DNA of 64,000 nucleotides from Brachionus manjavacas (lineage: Eukaryota > Rotifera > Eurotatoria > Ploima > Brachionidae): assembly GCA_019054805.1 (NCBI GenBank), contig JAHQIY010000007.1, forward strand, positions 1,059,501-1,123,500, given 5' to 3'. The notes below the pieces were generated by a model. The model saw only the letters and a program-made list of their open reading frames with translations. It was not told the DNA's origin and made no database searches. Numbering within the stretch: position 1 is the first letter of the stretch; each line of letters begins with the position of its first letter. Positions 47,955 through 58,117 of this stretch are shown here, one piece after another. The position numbers and the translations under genes are program-made.

Positions 47955-48512
47955 TTTTATATTATATTTAAAAATAATTCAACAAACAGGGCATTAATTA
48001 AAAAATAGGAAAACAAATTACTAAATTCTATTAAGTTTGAAAATCATTTTGAATTTTTTTCTTAATTTAACCAATTTTGTTGAAATTTAAAAAAAATTAC
48101 CCGAGTTTCTTATTTTGCTCTGTTACTCTGTTTTTTTAAAGCAAATTTAACTTTAAGTATTTGAAAATCTTTGAAAGATACAACAAATTATTTGTTTTAA
48201 TATTATTTAAATTTAAGCTTTTAGCATTAAAATTTTTTTCTTTACCATTAATGCCTTTCCATTTAATTAAATATGAGCCAATTTTTCTATATCAAATAGT
48301 TTCTGCATACAATTTAAATCTTTGTAAATTTTTAATTGAAAAGTTATGAATTAAAAATATTTTTTTTATTTTTTCCATTTGACTTTTAATGAAAAACTTT
48401 GAAATTTCAACAATACTCCAAAAAAAGTTTTCAGTTTCTCTTTTTGAAAAAATCTAAAAAACCCTTCGAGCGTAAATGTATTAATTTTTTGAATGCTAAA
48501 TTTCCTTTTTAG
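47955..48512. other. Upstream of MASTL, no gene seen
   Basis: AT-rich; includes the MASTL promoter. Upstream exons for the possible exon at 48513 were sought here but not found; the 62-codon frame at 48161-48349 looks like noise. Confidence 0.4.
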
Positions 48513-48743
48513 CTTCCATATGAGTATGTGAAGTTTTTTTCAAAATCTTTGCTACACTATTTCACTTCTTCACACAAGAAAAAAAGTTTATTGAATGGTC
48601 GGATGATAAACAATTGGTATGAGCCACTTACCGAAATAGGGTCTTGTCCAAAATGTGATCAACTTATTACAAAAAATGTGAATTTTGAATTCACATTGAA
48701 GTCAGTGTACCAAATAACAGTTAAATTTAAAAAATCTATTTAA
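48513..48743 (+). CDS. Possible terminal exon of an unidentified gene
   Basis: A 76-codon open frame directly after a good acceptor (TTTCCTTTTTAG at 48501-48512), ending in TAA. The peptide runs LPYEYVKFFSKSLLHYFTSS, KKKSLLNGRMINNWYEPL, then EIGSCPKCDQLITKNVN. The composition (Trp, Pro, Gly, Cys pair CPKC) is protein-like and unlike surrounding noise. The single CxxC could be half of a zinc site. No family recognised, and no matching upstream exon found, so it may be a gene relic or an exon of a gene whose other parts I missed. Confidence 0.35.
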   Translation, partial: LPYEYVKFFSKSLLHYFTSSHKKKSLLNGRMINNWYEPLTEIGSCPKCDQLITKNVNFEFTLKSVYQITVKFKKSI

Positions 48744-49193
48744 CTTAATCACTTTGCAAAAGCTTTAGCTTGTTTTCATCAAAAGTTTAATACTTCAATA
48801 ATAATACTTCAACTACTCAAACCAAATAATCTAAAAAAATAATTCCTTAAAACTGTTAATTGTCTAGCAATGGATTTTACAGAATCAATTTGGACTTTTG
48901 AAAAAAATAATTAAATTATTTTTATTTTTGTTCGGCTTTAATTATTCTTTAATTCAAATTATGCTTAAACATCATATCATTTAGTTTATGAAAGTTTCTG
49001 AAAAAAATGTGAATAAAAATTCCATTTTTTGACCGAAATTTTATTTTTTAAAAACATCCACAAAAATATTTAGTTAAAAATAAATTTAACTTTTAAAACT
49101 AAAAATAGCATCTCTAAAAATGGAAAAAATAAAAATAATTAAATTTTTATCAAACATATCATATTCCAAGCAATCATCTGTCAATAAACCAAA
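48744..49193. other. Upstream of the pyrophosphatase homologue
   Basis: AT-rich; 5' UTR and promoter of the next gene by position. No motif recognised. Confidence 0.5.
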
Positions 49194-50438
49194 ATGAATC
49201 TTTCAATGGAATATGAATCAGAATATTTTGGTACCCAAGGATCTGACACCTTTCGCATTTTTTTCAAAAAAATACTACCAAACGTTGTTGATCAGGAATT
49301 TGCTCAAGTTTATATTTCTCCATTTCATGATATTCCATTATACAGTGAAATTGGTTCTAACATGCATCGCATGGTTGTCAGAATACCAAGATGGACTAAT
49401 GCTCGTATGGAAATAAGCAAAAACGAGCCTTTTAATCCGATCAAACAAGACTCATCACATCAAGTTTTAAGATACTTTGATAATATATTTCCATTTCACG
49501 GAGTATTGTGGAATTACGGATCTTTTCCACAAACATGGGTAAATAAAAAAGGTTAAATATGCGATCAACTTTTTTTTTTGTTAAGGAAATGCAAAGTTTA
49601 GAACATCCAGACTTTCCAAATCTTAAAAATGACAACAATCTTTTGGATGTAATTGAAATAGGCTCCAAAGTTCATAAAACAGGAGCTGTAATCGATGTAA
49701 AAATCTTAGGTGCATTTGTTTTAATTGAACAAGATCATTTAGATTGGAAGATAATTGCAATTGATGTAAATGATCAATTGTCATCCAAATTGGACACAAT
49801 AAAAGATATTGATGAATACATGCCTGGGCTACTCGACTCAACCTTGGAATTTTTTAAATACTATAAAGTTAATTCAGCCATTGTTAAATTTAATCTTAAT
49901 TAAGACATAAACTTTATTTTAGATTGCTCTTGGTTGCCCACCAATTTTTTTTGGATATCCCAATCCTTTGTTGGGAAAAAACGAAGCATTTGAAATAATC
50001 GAAAAATCTCACAAATCTTGGAATAATTTGATTAAAAAAGAAATTTATTTTAAGAATTCAAAAGATAGTTTTGATTTTAAGTTATTCAATACTCAGTGTT
50101 TCGAAAGCAATAAAGAAAATTTAAAAAATAGCAAAGAAGCAGAGGCTCTTGTCGAAAATTTGAAGTCTCTCATAATCAATAGACCGATTGAGTCTATGGC
50201 CGAACAGCCTCAAATTGAACGAATCGAAAAAGTCATCTATTTGAACAAAAAAGACATATTGAACAAAACTGAGCTATTTAGAGGCCAAATAATCGAAAAA
50301 GAACAAAAAAGTGACGGTATCATGGTTAGGTCACAAAAGCTGGGCGAATATTTAATCGAAAATTTTTGGATAATGAGCGGAACTTTATCTGTTATAACTT
50401 TGGGAATTTTGATTTCAATAAAAAAATTTAAACATTAA
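49194..50438 (+). CDS. Family I inorganic pyrophosphatase homologue, probably inactive, tail-anchored
   Basis: Exons 49194-49538, 49586-49867 and 49923-50438 give 380 residues. The fold is soluble inorganic pyrophosphatase (PPA): YISPFHDIPLYSEIG, RIPRWTNARMEISKNEPFNP, NYGSFPQTWE, LLDVIEIGSKVHKTGAVIDV, LDWKIIAID and FEIIEKSHKSWNNLI. In yeast numbering several active-site residues differ: E48 is Arg63, K56 is Arg71, Y89 is Val104, D117 is Asn133 and D147 is Glu163. E58, R78, Y93, E101, D115, D120, D152, K154, Y192 and K193 are kept. After the domain comes an extension of about 90 residues ending in a hydrophobic segment (WIMSGTLSVITLGILISI, about 358-375) and KKFKH, a tail-anchor design. Soluble PPases lack this. 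The frame is intact, so it looks like a functional but non-catalytic (pseudoenzyme) membrane protein. The exon 2 donor (GTTAAT) is weak; an alternative 15 nt later is possible. Confidence 0.88.
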
Positions 50439-50511
50439 GAAAAATTTATTTTTATTTAAATAGAATCAAACTCTAATTTGTAACTAAATACAATCTAAAT
50501 TTACACTTAAG

Positions 50512-52312
50512 TCACCATGATGAAAAATTTCCGAATGATCCTTGGGCATTTTTTAACTTCTTTGACCTTATCTCCGCTTGTTCTTCATTACCGAATTTAT
50601 GCTTTTTTTCACTTAAAAATAATTAAAATTTAAATTAGTGTTTTGCGTTTCAAAAAAAAAACCCTACAATAAAAGTGAACTGTTGATATATTTCCCAACA
50701 CCTTGACGCAGCGGTTTTAAATTGCTGATCGATTTATCCCTGTTACCATTTAATTTATCATCACCTTTTATCAAAGCTTTTTCTCTTTCAGCTTTTAACT
50801 AGACAAAAGTTTTAATTAATTTTTTGACATGTCATTTTTTTTTAATTACTTGTTCATCAACTTCAGCATAAGGGTCAACAAAAACTATACAATCTTCTAT
50901 TTTAATAGATGTTTTAGGCCTGTCTTTTTTATCAGTTTCTATATATTCAATTTTGTTGAAAACATCCAAGCCACCGACTAGTTTACCAAACACGGCATGC
51001 TTGTCATCCAAGCTTGGCAATTCACGAAAAGTCAAAAAGCTAATGTTTAAAAATAATTAAAAAAATTTAAAAATTTTAAAATAAATTACAATTGAGATTT
51101 ATTTGTGTTAGGACCAGAATTGGCCATACTTAGTATTCCACGAGCATCATGTTTTAAATTACTCTTGAACTCGTCTTCAAAAGCTTTGCCCCAGATCTTT
51201 TTAAAAACAAACAAAAAACTATAATTGAAAAACAAAAAAGGATGTTCTAAACCTACCGATTGGCCTCCAGATCCAGTTCCAGTAGGATCACCACCTTGGA
51301 TCATAAAATTCTTGATTAAACGATGAAAAACTGTGTCTTTATAATATTTATCTGAGCAGAGTTTGATAAAATTTTCACATGTCTTTGGCACTAGATCACA
51401 GTAAAGTTCTAGATTCAAGCGGCCATAGTTGGTGACCAAAGAAACATAGCCCTTTTTTCCAAGTTTTCTAATGCGCGTGTAGCGAATATCATCCTCATCG
51501 ATTATTGCTGGCTCCTGAGCGGTAGTAATCTCCATTACAGTTGAAGTTAATGAAGCAGCCACTCGGCCAGTAGAATAATTTGCCGCATTTACGGAATCTG
51601 CTTTGGAGATTTTGGACGAATCGACATAGTTTGAAGTCCAAGTTGAAGTTGTTGGCTTAACATAAGATTTTTTTAGTTCATCCAAAGTACTTTTAGCTTC
51701 GTTGCTTAAACTCTTAAGATAATAACCAGGATCATTTCTTTCAAGTGAATCATCTTTTTCCCATTTCAAATTTTGCTTCACATGAAAAAATGAACTTAAA
51801 TTAAATTTGGTCAAATTACTCGGATCTTGGATTGTAATAATGTCTTTCTTGGTAAAGGGCTCATCATTTAATAGATCTTTAAAGAAATTTTGTTTAATGT
51901 TGAGTTCTTCTACTGCATCCCAGCTAAAAATATTTCCGGTCTTTGAAATGCAAACGATGTGACTATTTTCATTAAAAACTTTGTAGGTAATCGGGCAGTG
52001 GAACTCTTCTTTTGCATTTTTAAAAAAGTTAACTTTGATTAAATTTTTAGGATCCAATGATTCACCAGTTATGGGATTACGACCGTATTTTTTTAAAAAT
52101 GGTACAATATTTTCCAAATCAAAAATATGTCCTTCCGGCGTGCAGTATGGATGCTTGAATGGTTGGTAAGATAATGCGCAGCAATAAAATGGTATTCGTC
52201 GAAATTCGAGAGAGTTTGCGGCCGATGTGTCTGGCTTTTTGCCACCGTAAAAATTTTTCCATTCAGTTGAAGTGACGTAAAGTTTGTCTTGCTGGTGCTG
52301 TTTTTTACCCAT
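50512..52312 (-). CDS. PPIL2: PPIL2 (Cyp60), U-box cyclophilin of the spliceosome
   Basis: PPIL2/Cyp-60 is a nuclear spliceosome-associated protein with a U-box and a cyclophilin domain. Exons 52312-51257, 51196-51090, 51039-50850, 50798-50668 and 50611-50512 total 1584 nt (527 residues; human 520). The start [18 protein letters not shown] is family-typical. The U-box region holds [20 protein letters not shown] and [16 protein letters not shown]. Then [18 protein letters not shown] and INAA-type [13 protein letters not shown]. The cyclophilin domain (about 285-445) has [37 protein letters not shown] and [13 protein letters not shown]. The tail keeps QGVGKYIN and ends GSFGNFSSW, as in human. 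In other cyclophilins the active site has Trp in WLDGKHVVFG; here LDDKHAVFG, as in PPIL2. It converges on the pyrophosphatase homologue with only 73 bp between stop codons. Confidence 0.97.
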
Positions 52313-52573
52313 TATAAAATTGTTTGAAAATTATTAAATTATGATTATTTTTTTGCTAATTTTTATAAAATTATATATAAAATAAATTCAGAAATAAAAT
52401 ATTTCATTATTTTTTGAAATTTTTATTTTTAAGGAAAATCTTAGAATTAATAAAACTTTAAAACAGTTTAAAGTTTGATTAATAACCCTTTTTTAATTTT
52501 ACTTTTTTTTTTAAATTTGGATAGGTGAATAAAAGGGGATTTAGAATTATAAAAGAAATTCTTAAATTTGTTA
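52313..52573. other. Intergenic upstream of PPIL2
   Basis: AT-rich, short; PPIL2 promoter by position. Nothing distinct. Confidence 0.5.
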
Positions 52574-53580
52574 GTTAGTAGTTATTGCTGCAACATCCTA
52601 ACTGGTAGAGCATATCTAAAGCCGCCTTAAGTCTTTCGGTTGATTTGGGTATTGCTAAATTCTCAGGCCGCCTATTCTAGTGTGAAATTACTATCAGTCA
52701 CAGCAGCTACAAAATCATTACTAAATTTGGCAGGAAAGCTTTTTCTTTGAACAGTCATGCTATAGCAAGAAGTTTTTATACTTATCTAGTCCATTTACTA
52801 ATTTAAACATTTCGATAATATCTCTTCTCACTTTTCTTTCATTCATTCGCATCCATGTTTTCACTAGAATTCCAAACCTGCACTGTTAACTCTGTTTGTT
52901 TTCTTACTAAAGTTGTATACAATTTTTAGTTTATTGAAGGGATCTTGGCGCATTATATTTGAGAAGGTATCATATTTCAGCTTCAAAATAGATATAACTG
53001 CTGAATTTTGAATAACTTGTATTTTATTGATGTTGGCTTCTGAGAAGAAATTTTAACAAGGAAAAGAAAAATCCAAAAATGATCCTATCAATGATTTGTA
53101 AAGATTACCTAATGATTTTGGCTTTAAACCCCATTTCTCTTTTTTCTTGTGATACTTCACAATTACATCACATCCCCACATGCTTTTTCTGTATCTGAAT
53201 TATTTTCCTCGTCATCTTTAAATAAAGATGGGATTTGTCTTTTTGATCTAAACTTATTTATTTTCCTCCAAAAAGGTCTACTTGACAGTACTTTTTTATT
53301 TTATATTTTATGAACCCGAGCCAGTTTTGATTCCATAATTCTTTTAGACTGAAACGGAGCTCAGATGAAAAGATAATTTAAGAGAAGGACATCTTGATTT
53401 TTGGAAAAGTCTTCTTACTTTTCTTCGTTCCTTAATTAATGCTACAATGCTTTTTGGTAAGCTAGATTTAAAAAACTTTTGAGAGTGAAGGGCTATACTT
53501 TTTGAGCAGCATGAATGATCTTTTTTTCTTTTTTGAGTTAAAAACTTATGTCTCTTTATCAATCTTCTAAAGCACAACAC
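52574..53580 (-). mobile_element. Degraded LINE (family C), minus strand
   Basis: Read on the minus strand: near 53580-53344 a 78-codon frame (SLPKSIVALIKERRKVRRLF then QKSRCPSLKLSF) resembles the linker between endonuclease and RT of jockey/CR1-like LINEs. Farther on, at about 53110-52900, decayed sequence parallels the RT C-terminal region of the LINE at 9225-9818 at the DNA level (ATTTTGAATAACTTGTA, then TTTGTAAAG). It ends at 52574 with GGATGTTGCAGCAATAACTA, the same terminus as at 9846-9880. Several frame breaks and internal losses; dead. Confidence 0.65.
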
Positions 53581-53582
53581 CT

Positions 53583-53650
53583 AAAATAAATTTTGATGAT
53601 TCTAAATTGAAAAAAAAATTTGAGATCAAGATAATACGGAAGTTCAATTA
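53583..53650 (+). repeat. Direct repeat, left copy
   Basis: AAAATAAATTTTGATGATTC then TAAATTGAAAAAAAAATTTG and AGATCAAGATAATACGGAAG. It aligns with 54589-54664 over its whole length with small gaps. Confidence 0.7.
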
Positions 53651-53680
53651 TATTAAATATTAGAATAACTTCCTAAATAA

Positions 53681-53953
53681 AAAACTTTATTAAATAAAAA
53701 TTATAAGTCGAATCCCGACCCTTTCGAGTTAATAAAATCAAAAAAGTGGCCTTCAATCACTAGAGCGCCACAGTTAAACGTTAAGGACCATCGTGACTGG
53801 ATTAAAAGGCTATTCGAGGAGGCCTTGGTATTAAAGGGCGAGGTTGAGAGCTTCAAATCAATTCGAGCGAGTTGCTTCAAGCGTCTTTTCTTTACGTTCA
53901 CAACTCGCTTACAAACTGGAGCTCAGCGTCTTAAGTTCGTAGTTATCATATAA
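53681..53953 (+). CDS. 90-codon ORF of unknown origin in GC-richer DNA
   Basis: Open plus-strand frame without an ATG: YKSNPDPFELIKSKKWPSIT, NVKDHRDWIKRLFEEALVLK, SFKSIRASCFKRLFFTFTTR, ending in TAA at 53951. Codon use and GC content are much higher than in the flanks, and the peptide is protein-like. I do not recognise it. It sits between the two direct repeats and upstream of the GC-rich tandem repeat, so it is likely part of a mobile element or captured DNA, not a host gene. Confidence 0.35.
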   Translation, partial: KTLLNKNYKSNPDPFELIKSKKWPSITRAPQLNVKDHRDWIKRLFEEALVLKGEVESFKSIRASCFKRLFFTFTTRLQTGAQRLKFVVII

Positions 53954-54045
53954 AGTTAAAAATTTCATATTTAAAAATGAAAAATTAAATTTAATTTAAT
54001 TTATGATAAATAAAAAATTAAAAAAAAAATTTAGTGGCCGGATGG

Positions 54046-54138
54046 GTCGGCCGTCTAGGTCGGACGGCATGAACGGATGTGTCGGCCGTGCAGGTCGGAC
54101 AGGTCGTCCTTTTAAGGCCGTCTAGTAAGGTCGGACGG
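54046..54138 (+). repeat. GC-rich tandem repeat, three units, period about 35 bp
   Basis: GTCGGCCGTCTAGGTCGGAC (54046), GTCGGCCGTGCAGGTCGGAC (54081) and GGCCGTCTAGTAAGGTCGGA (54116) are spaced by 35 bp. The variants of GGTCGGAC continue to about 54195. Strongly GC-rich against an AT-rich background. Confidence 0.85.
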
Positions 54139-54239
54139 TTCGCACTGGTCGGGCGTGTTCGGACGCCAAAGTTACCGTTAGCCGGTCGGCCGGATCGTTG
54201 GCGTTACGTTTTTATTAGAACCACTGTAAATGTTGTTTA

Positions 54240-54570
54240 CCCCTCTATAATAATTCACCATCAGGATCAGGGAGAAGAATCGGTGCATGGATTCTCTCCC
54301 ACTGGAGTAAAAGCGAGCCCACTTGGCTCTCACAGGCTTCCACAAACCAGTCACTGCCATGTTGTCGCTGTCTGTCGAAATCTAGAATAAAGAGCAGAAA
54401 AGAAGCCGCCGCTTCATTAAAAAGAATGGAGTCAGTCGGAGCTACGACTGCTACGGTAAACTCCTTTAAAAAAAAATACAACCAACACCAACAGAGACGA
54501 CCTCTTTGAGGGGTATCTTTGCGAGTTACTTCGCTTCGCGGTCTTATTACTACTACTCCTACTACTACTA
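54240..54570 (+). mobile_element. Non-LTR-type 3' end with (TAC)n tail, family unknown
   Basis: Moderate-GC sequence with several short stem-forming words (GAGGTCGT-type: GACGACCTCTTTGAGG; GTTACTTCGCTTCGCG) ending in an interrupted (TAC/CTA)n tract at 54544-54570. The trinucleotide tail points to a LINE- or SINE-like 3' end on the plus strand. It may form one element with the GC-rich repeat and ORF upstream. Confidence 0.5.
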
Positions 54571-54588
54571 ACATATTTTTAATCAATT

Positions 54589-54664
54589 TTAAAATAAATT
54601 TGGATGATTCTAAACTGAAAAAAAGTTTAATTTTGAGATCTAGATAATATTGAAGAAATTGAAT
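54589..54664 (+). repeat. Direct repeat, right copy
   Basis: AAAATAAATTTGGATGATTC then TAAACTGAAAAAAAGTTTAA and GAGATCTAGATAATATTGAA; partner of 53583-53650. The two copies bracket the GC-rich island. Confidence 0.7.
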
Positions 54665-55430
54665 CTCAAGCAACTGGAGAAACAGAGAGTAGTACAAGGC
54701 AAAATACAATTAATTAATGATCTTGTCGTTATTAAAGATTAAGATGACGATGAGGAAGAGTCAGAAAATAGAAAAAGATATTATATTTCAAATGAAGAAA
54801 AAATAGATAAAATAAACAAAGAACTGTCAGAAGTAAAAGTAGACATTGTTAAATATATAAGTTTGTTATATGAATAGCAGGGACTTGAAAAACCAAAAAG
54901 CACTTATGAAACTAAAAAAATCAGAATCGAAGAAGCAAAAAAATCTTTAAGTAATAAGAAAAGTCCAGTCAATTGTCCTGAATGCGATTATTTTTTTGGG
55001 CGAAAAGGCGATTATTATTTTTACTGTAAATTATTTTCTATTTATCTTTTTCTTTACCTGTAATGTTCTCTATAATCTTATGTGATATCTGTAATGTCTC
55101 TATAAATTCTTTTTTCTTAATCAATTTTACCTAAATATGAATTTACTCATCTCTTATTTGTTTTTTATACTATTGTACAATTATTTAATTTTTTTTTATT
55201 AATTTCCTATTAATGACAAATTATTTGAATTACTTTAAATCTATTTAACTTATCAATCTGTATAATCTCTCGTATTCGCCTTGTATCTCAGTTTTGTCTC
55301 TGTAACTTTTGTTGTAGTTCCTTAATTTATCTCTCGATTTTTGTGCAATTAGCTACCAAAGATGGCTTCCGAGTAAGCTATCTCCGCAAGCTCGCTTGCT
55401 GTAGCTCTTTATTATTATTATTATTATTAA
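54665..55430 (+). mobile_element. LINE-like relic (family A) with coiled-coil frame and (TTA)n tail
   Basis: Plus-strand frames interrupted by a few stops encode a charged helical segment (RKRYYISNEEKIDKINKELS, VKVDIVKYISLLYE) and a Cys motif (VNCPECDYFFGRKGDYYFYC) near 54960-55025. A C/T-rich 3' UTR follows, then AGCTACCAAAGATGGCTTCC, GCAAGCTCGCTTGC (a hairpin), TGTAGCTC and (TTA)n at 55405-55430. The 3' terminus matches that at 14405-14487. No RT domain is left. Confidence 0.6.
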
Positions 55431-55529
55431 GGGTTAAAAATACATATGACTAAAAAACATTAAAACTGAAAATTGATGATTTTGAATTTCTTTTGACACT
55501 TATTTTTTCTTTGGTCACTTAATTTTTTT

Positions 55530-55735
55530 TATTATTTAACCTCCGGGCACACATTCCATGCATGAAAATTATATTACCAATGGTGGTCACATACCACCCG
55601 CCAAAAAAGTTGTCCGTATTTTTTGGTGGTCCAAAAATTTGACCGCCAGGCAGACCGGAGAAATGACCGCCAAAAACTGTCCGTGTATTGGACCGGTCTG
55701 TCTTGACTGTATCCAACACTATATAGAACTTTTAA
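55530..55735. repeat. Small palindrome-rich element (MITE-like)
   Basis: Contains interlocking inverted words: GGTGGTCACATACCACC, GGTCCAAAAATTTGACC and recurrent GACCGCCA (three times). GC content is above the flanks. No coding potential or defined ends. Confidence 0.4.
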
Positions 55736-56389
55736 ATAGAAAATAGAAGTTAAAAAATAGTGTCACATTTAGAATCAACACATAAATTTTAACCAAATTA
55801 TTTTTTAATTATTTCAAATTAATTCTTCAATTCTATGGTCTTTTAAGTTTTTTTTTAATATTTAAAATTTAAAAATTCTTATTTTAAATCAAATAAATTT
55901 AAAAAATCTAAAATAGTTTTTAATTAATTTTTATTTTATTTTATTTATTAAATTTCAGTATTTTCTTAGGTGTTTATATATAAATATGTATATTGCTTGC
56001 CTTAAAATAAAGTACTCGGTTTTAAATTAAAAGTTTAATTAAAAAAAATCTAAAATAATTTTTGCTGATAAGACTGTGAAAAAAGAAAATAATTAAACAA
56101 AAATTAATAAATAAAATAGAAAATCCGTATGCAAAATTCGATTCGGATTTGGATTCAGAATGCCTTTAGCAAGTTTTTAAATAAAATGGTTGGTTTAATA
56201 TGTTTAAAAATGTTTACATAAAATAAATAATTAGTACATTGTTCCATCAAAATAAGATGAAATTTAAAATAATCGAATTTAACTTAGGCAATATTCCAAT
56301 TTCTTGGTCGATTCAAACCACCTTTAAAAATTTTGATTGCTTCTAAAAAAAATATCCCACTTTTCAAATTGAGCAACAACAAAAAAAAG
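55736..56389. other. 3' flank of SOS, no gene seen
   Basis: AT-rich; SOS 3' UTR on the right. Nothing recognised. Confidence 0.5.
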
Positions 56390-58059
56390 TTAGGTTTTTT
56401 TGGCTGGTCTTGGTGGTATTGGAGGTGGCATGGACAGCTGACTTGATGACACATGCTGTCCGCCTGTGCTCAAATTGCTTCTAATGACTACAGGTGGTTG
56501 ATGTGGTGGCGATGGTGGTCTTTGACTTGGTGCGGGTGGCAAAACCTTTGACCGATTATACGAAGGTGTCATTGGAAAAATGGGAGACACGTCATCAATT
56601 GAATGCTTTAAATTATTGTCTGAACTATCGTTGAAATCTGGAAATGAAAATACCAAATTTTGATTGTTATTTTCACTTTTCGAACTGTTGCCATTTAATT
56701 TGAGGTCATTGTTCAGACTTGGTGAAGAAGAAGAACTTTTGTGAAAATAAGTTTTATTATCAAAGCATTTGCTTCCTTTGTGGTTACTCATAAAAGCTGG
56801 ATTTGTGATTAATGGATAGCTTAGGACCGCGTTGGCCGAGTCGAAGACATCTTCGTAGTTTGGCGGGGGTGAGTTTGGTGCTGACGATGATGAGTCGGCG
56901 GACGAAAGAGACAATTTTTGTCCATGAGTGTTTGTTTGTTCGTAGTTATGGGACAATTGAAAGGAGGAGGAGGACGAGGCTGATTTGGAATGAGCAAAGG
57001 CAGCATTTTTGGCATTATTGAGTGGCGAAGTTGATGAAGAAAAAATATGCGAAATTGAGTCATCACTTGGCTTCAAGCTATTGTGGTTTGAGCTGTTCGA
57101 TCTCTTGTAAAGTAACTCGCTTGAATTTTCCTCTCGGCTAATGCAATAGGATGTCACCGAGGTGTTGATTGTTTTTGAGGCTTTTTGACCAGTCAAACCA
57201 TTTGGTCGGGTCGAGCTATTTTTGTATACCGGAGCCATAAATTGTTTTGATGTATTCAGTCCATTGGTCTTCTTTTCAACTCGAGTTGCCGAGTGAGATC
57301 TGTGAGACTCGTTAAGTCTAGATGTATTCTGATTTGACTTGGCCACGCATCGGACTGGCGGTGACTTGAGAGCGTAGTTGCGTATCCGCGGAAAGTTGTT
57401 TATGTCATTAGGCTCTATTTGCCTTGACTTGTTGTACAGCAGTGTGTCGACTTTGTCCTCTATTTTTTTCGATTCCGAGTGGTCAGGAGTTCCCGGTGTG
57501 GCCTCTAGTTCTTGTTTGGCAGCCTCGAAATAATTCTCAATATCCTCTAATAGATAGGCCCTAATGTTATTGTTAACACGGTACTTGTAGCTAACTGATT
57601 GATATTGAAGTAGATCGTTGACAAACTCGACCAAAAGACGGTATTTAGAAAAGTTGATCAAGTTTGGTGAAGATTCGGTGGACGAATCTGACAGACTGCT
57701 TTCACTTGTGTCCAATTTGCTGTCACTGGAAGAGGACAGTTTTTTTTGATCATCAGCAATACAATCATTTTGTTTTTGTACATTCATCTTATTCCATTCG
57801 TGAGTTTTCATGATAATTGACAAGTGGAACCCAATAAACGGAATGCATGGCGGAGAGCATTTTTTTAATCTTCAAAATAGACAAGTTTAATTTAGAGCTG
57901 TTATTATGCTAGAAATTGATATATCATTTTCCACATATTTTTTTTTCCAACAATTTCTACTATATACCCCTCTCAGTTCCTTATAATTTCCTTCTAACTT
58001 TTGTGCTGTAAATAATGTCTATTGAATCTTACAATTTATAGGTACTTCTATCTCTGTAG

Positions 58060-58117
<58 letters not shown>

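Noticed and set aside
53701-53901. 66-codon minus-strand frame in the GC-rich island
   Set aside because: Overlaps the more protein-like plus-strand frame at 53681-53953; probably its shadow.
58063-58117. CRISPR-like regular repetition
   Set aside because: Pure TTA microsatellite without spacers; no CRISPR array anywhere, as expected for animal DNA.
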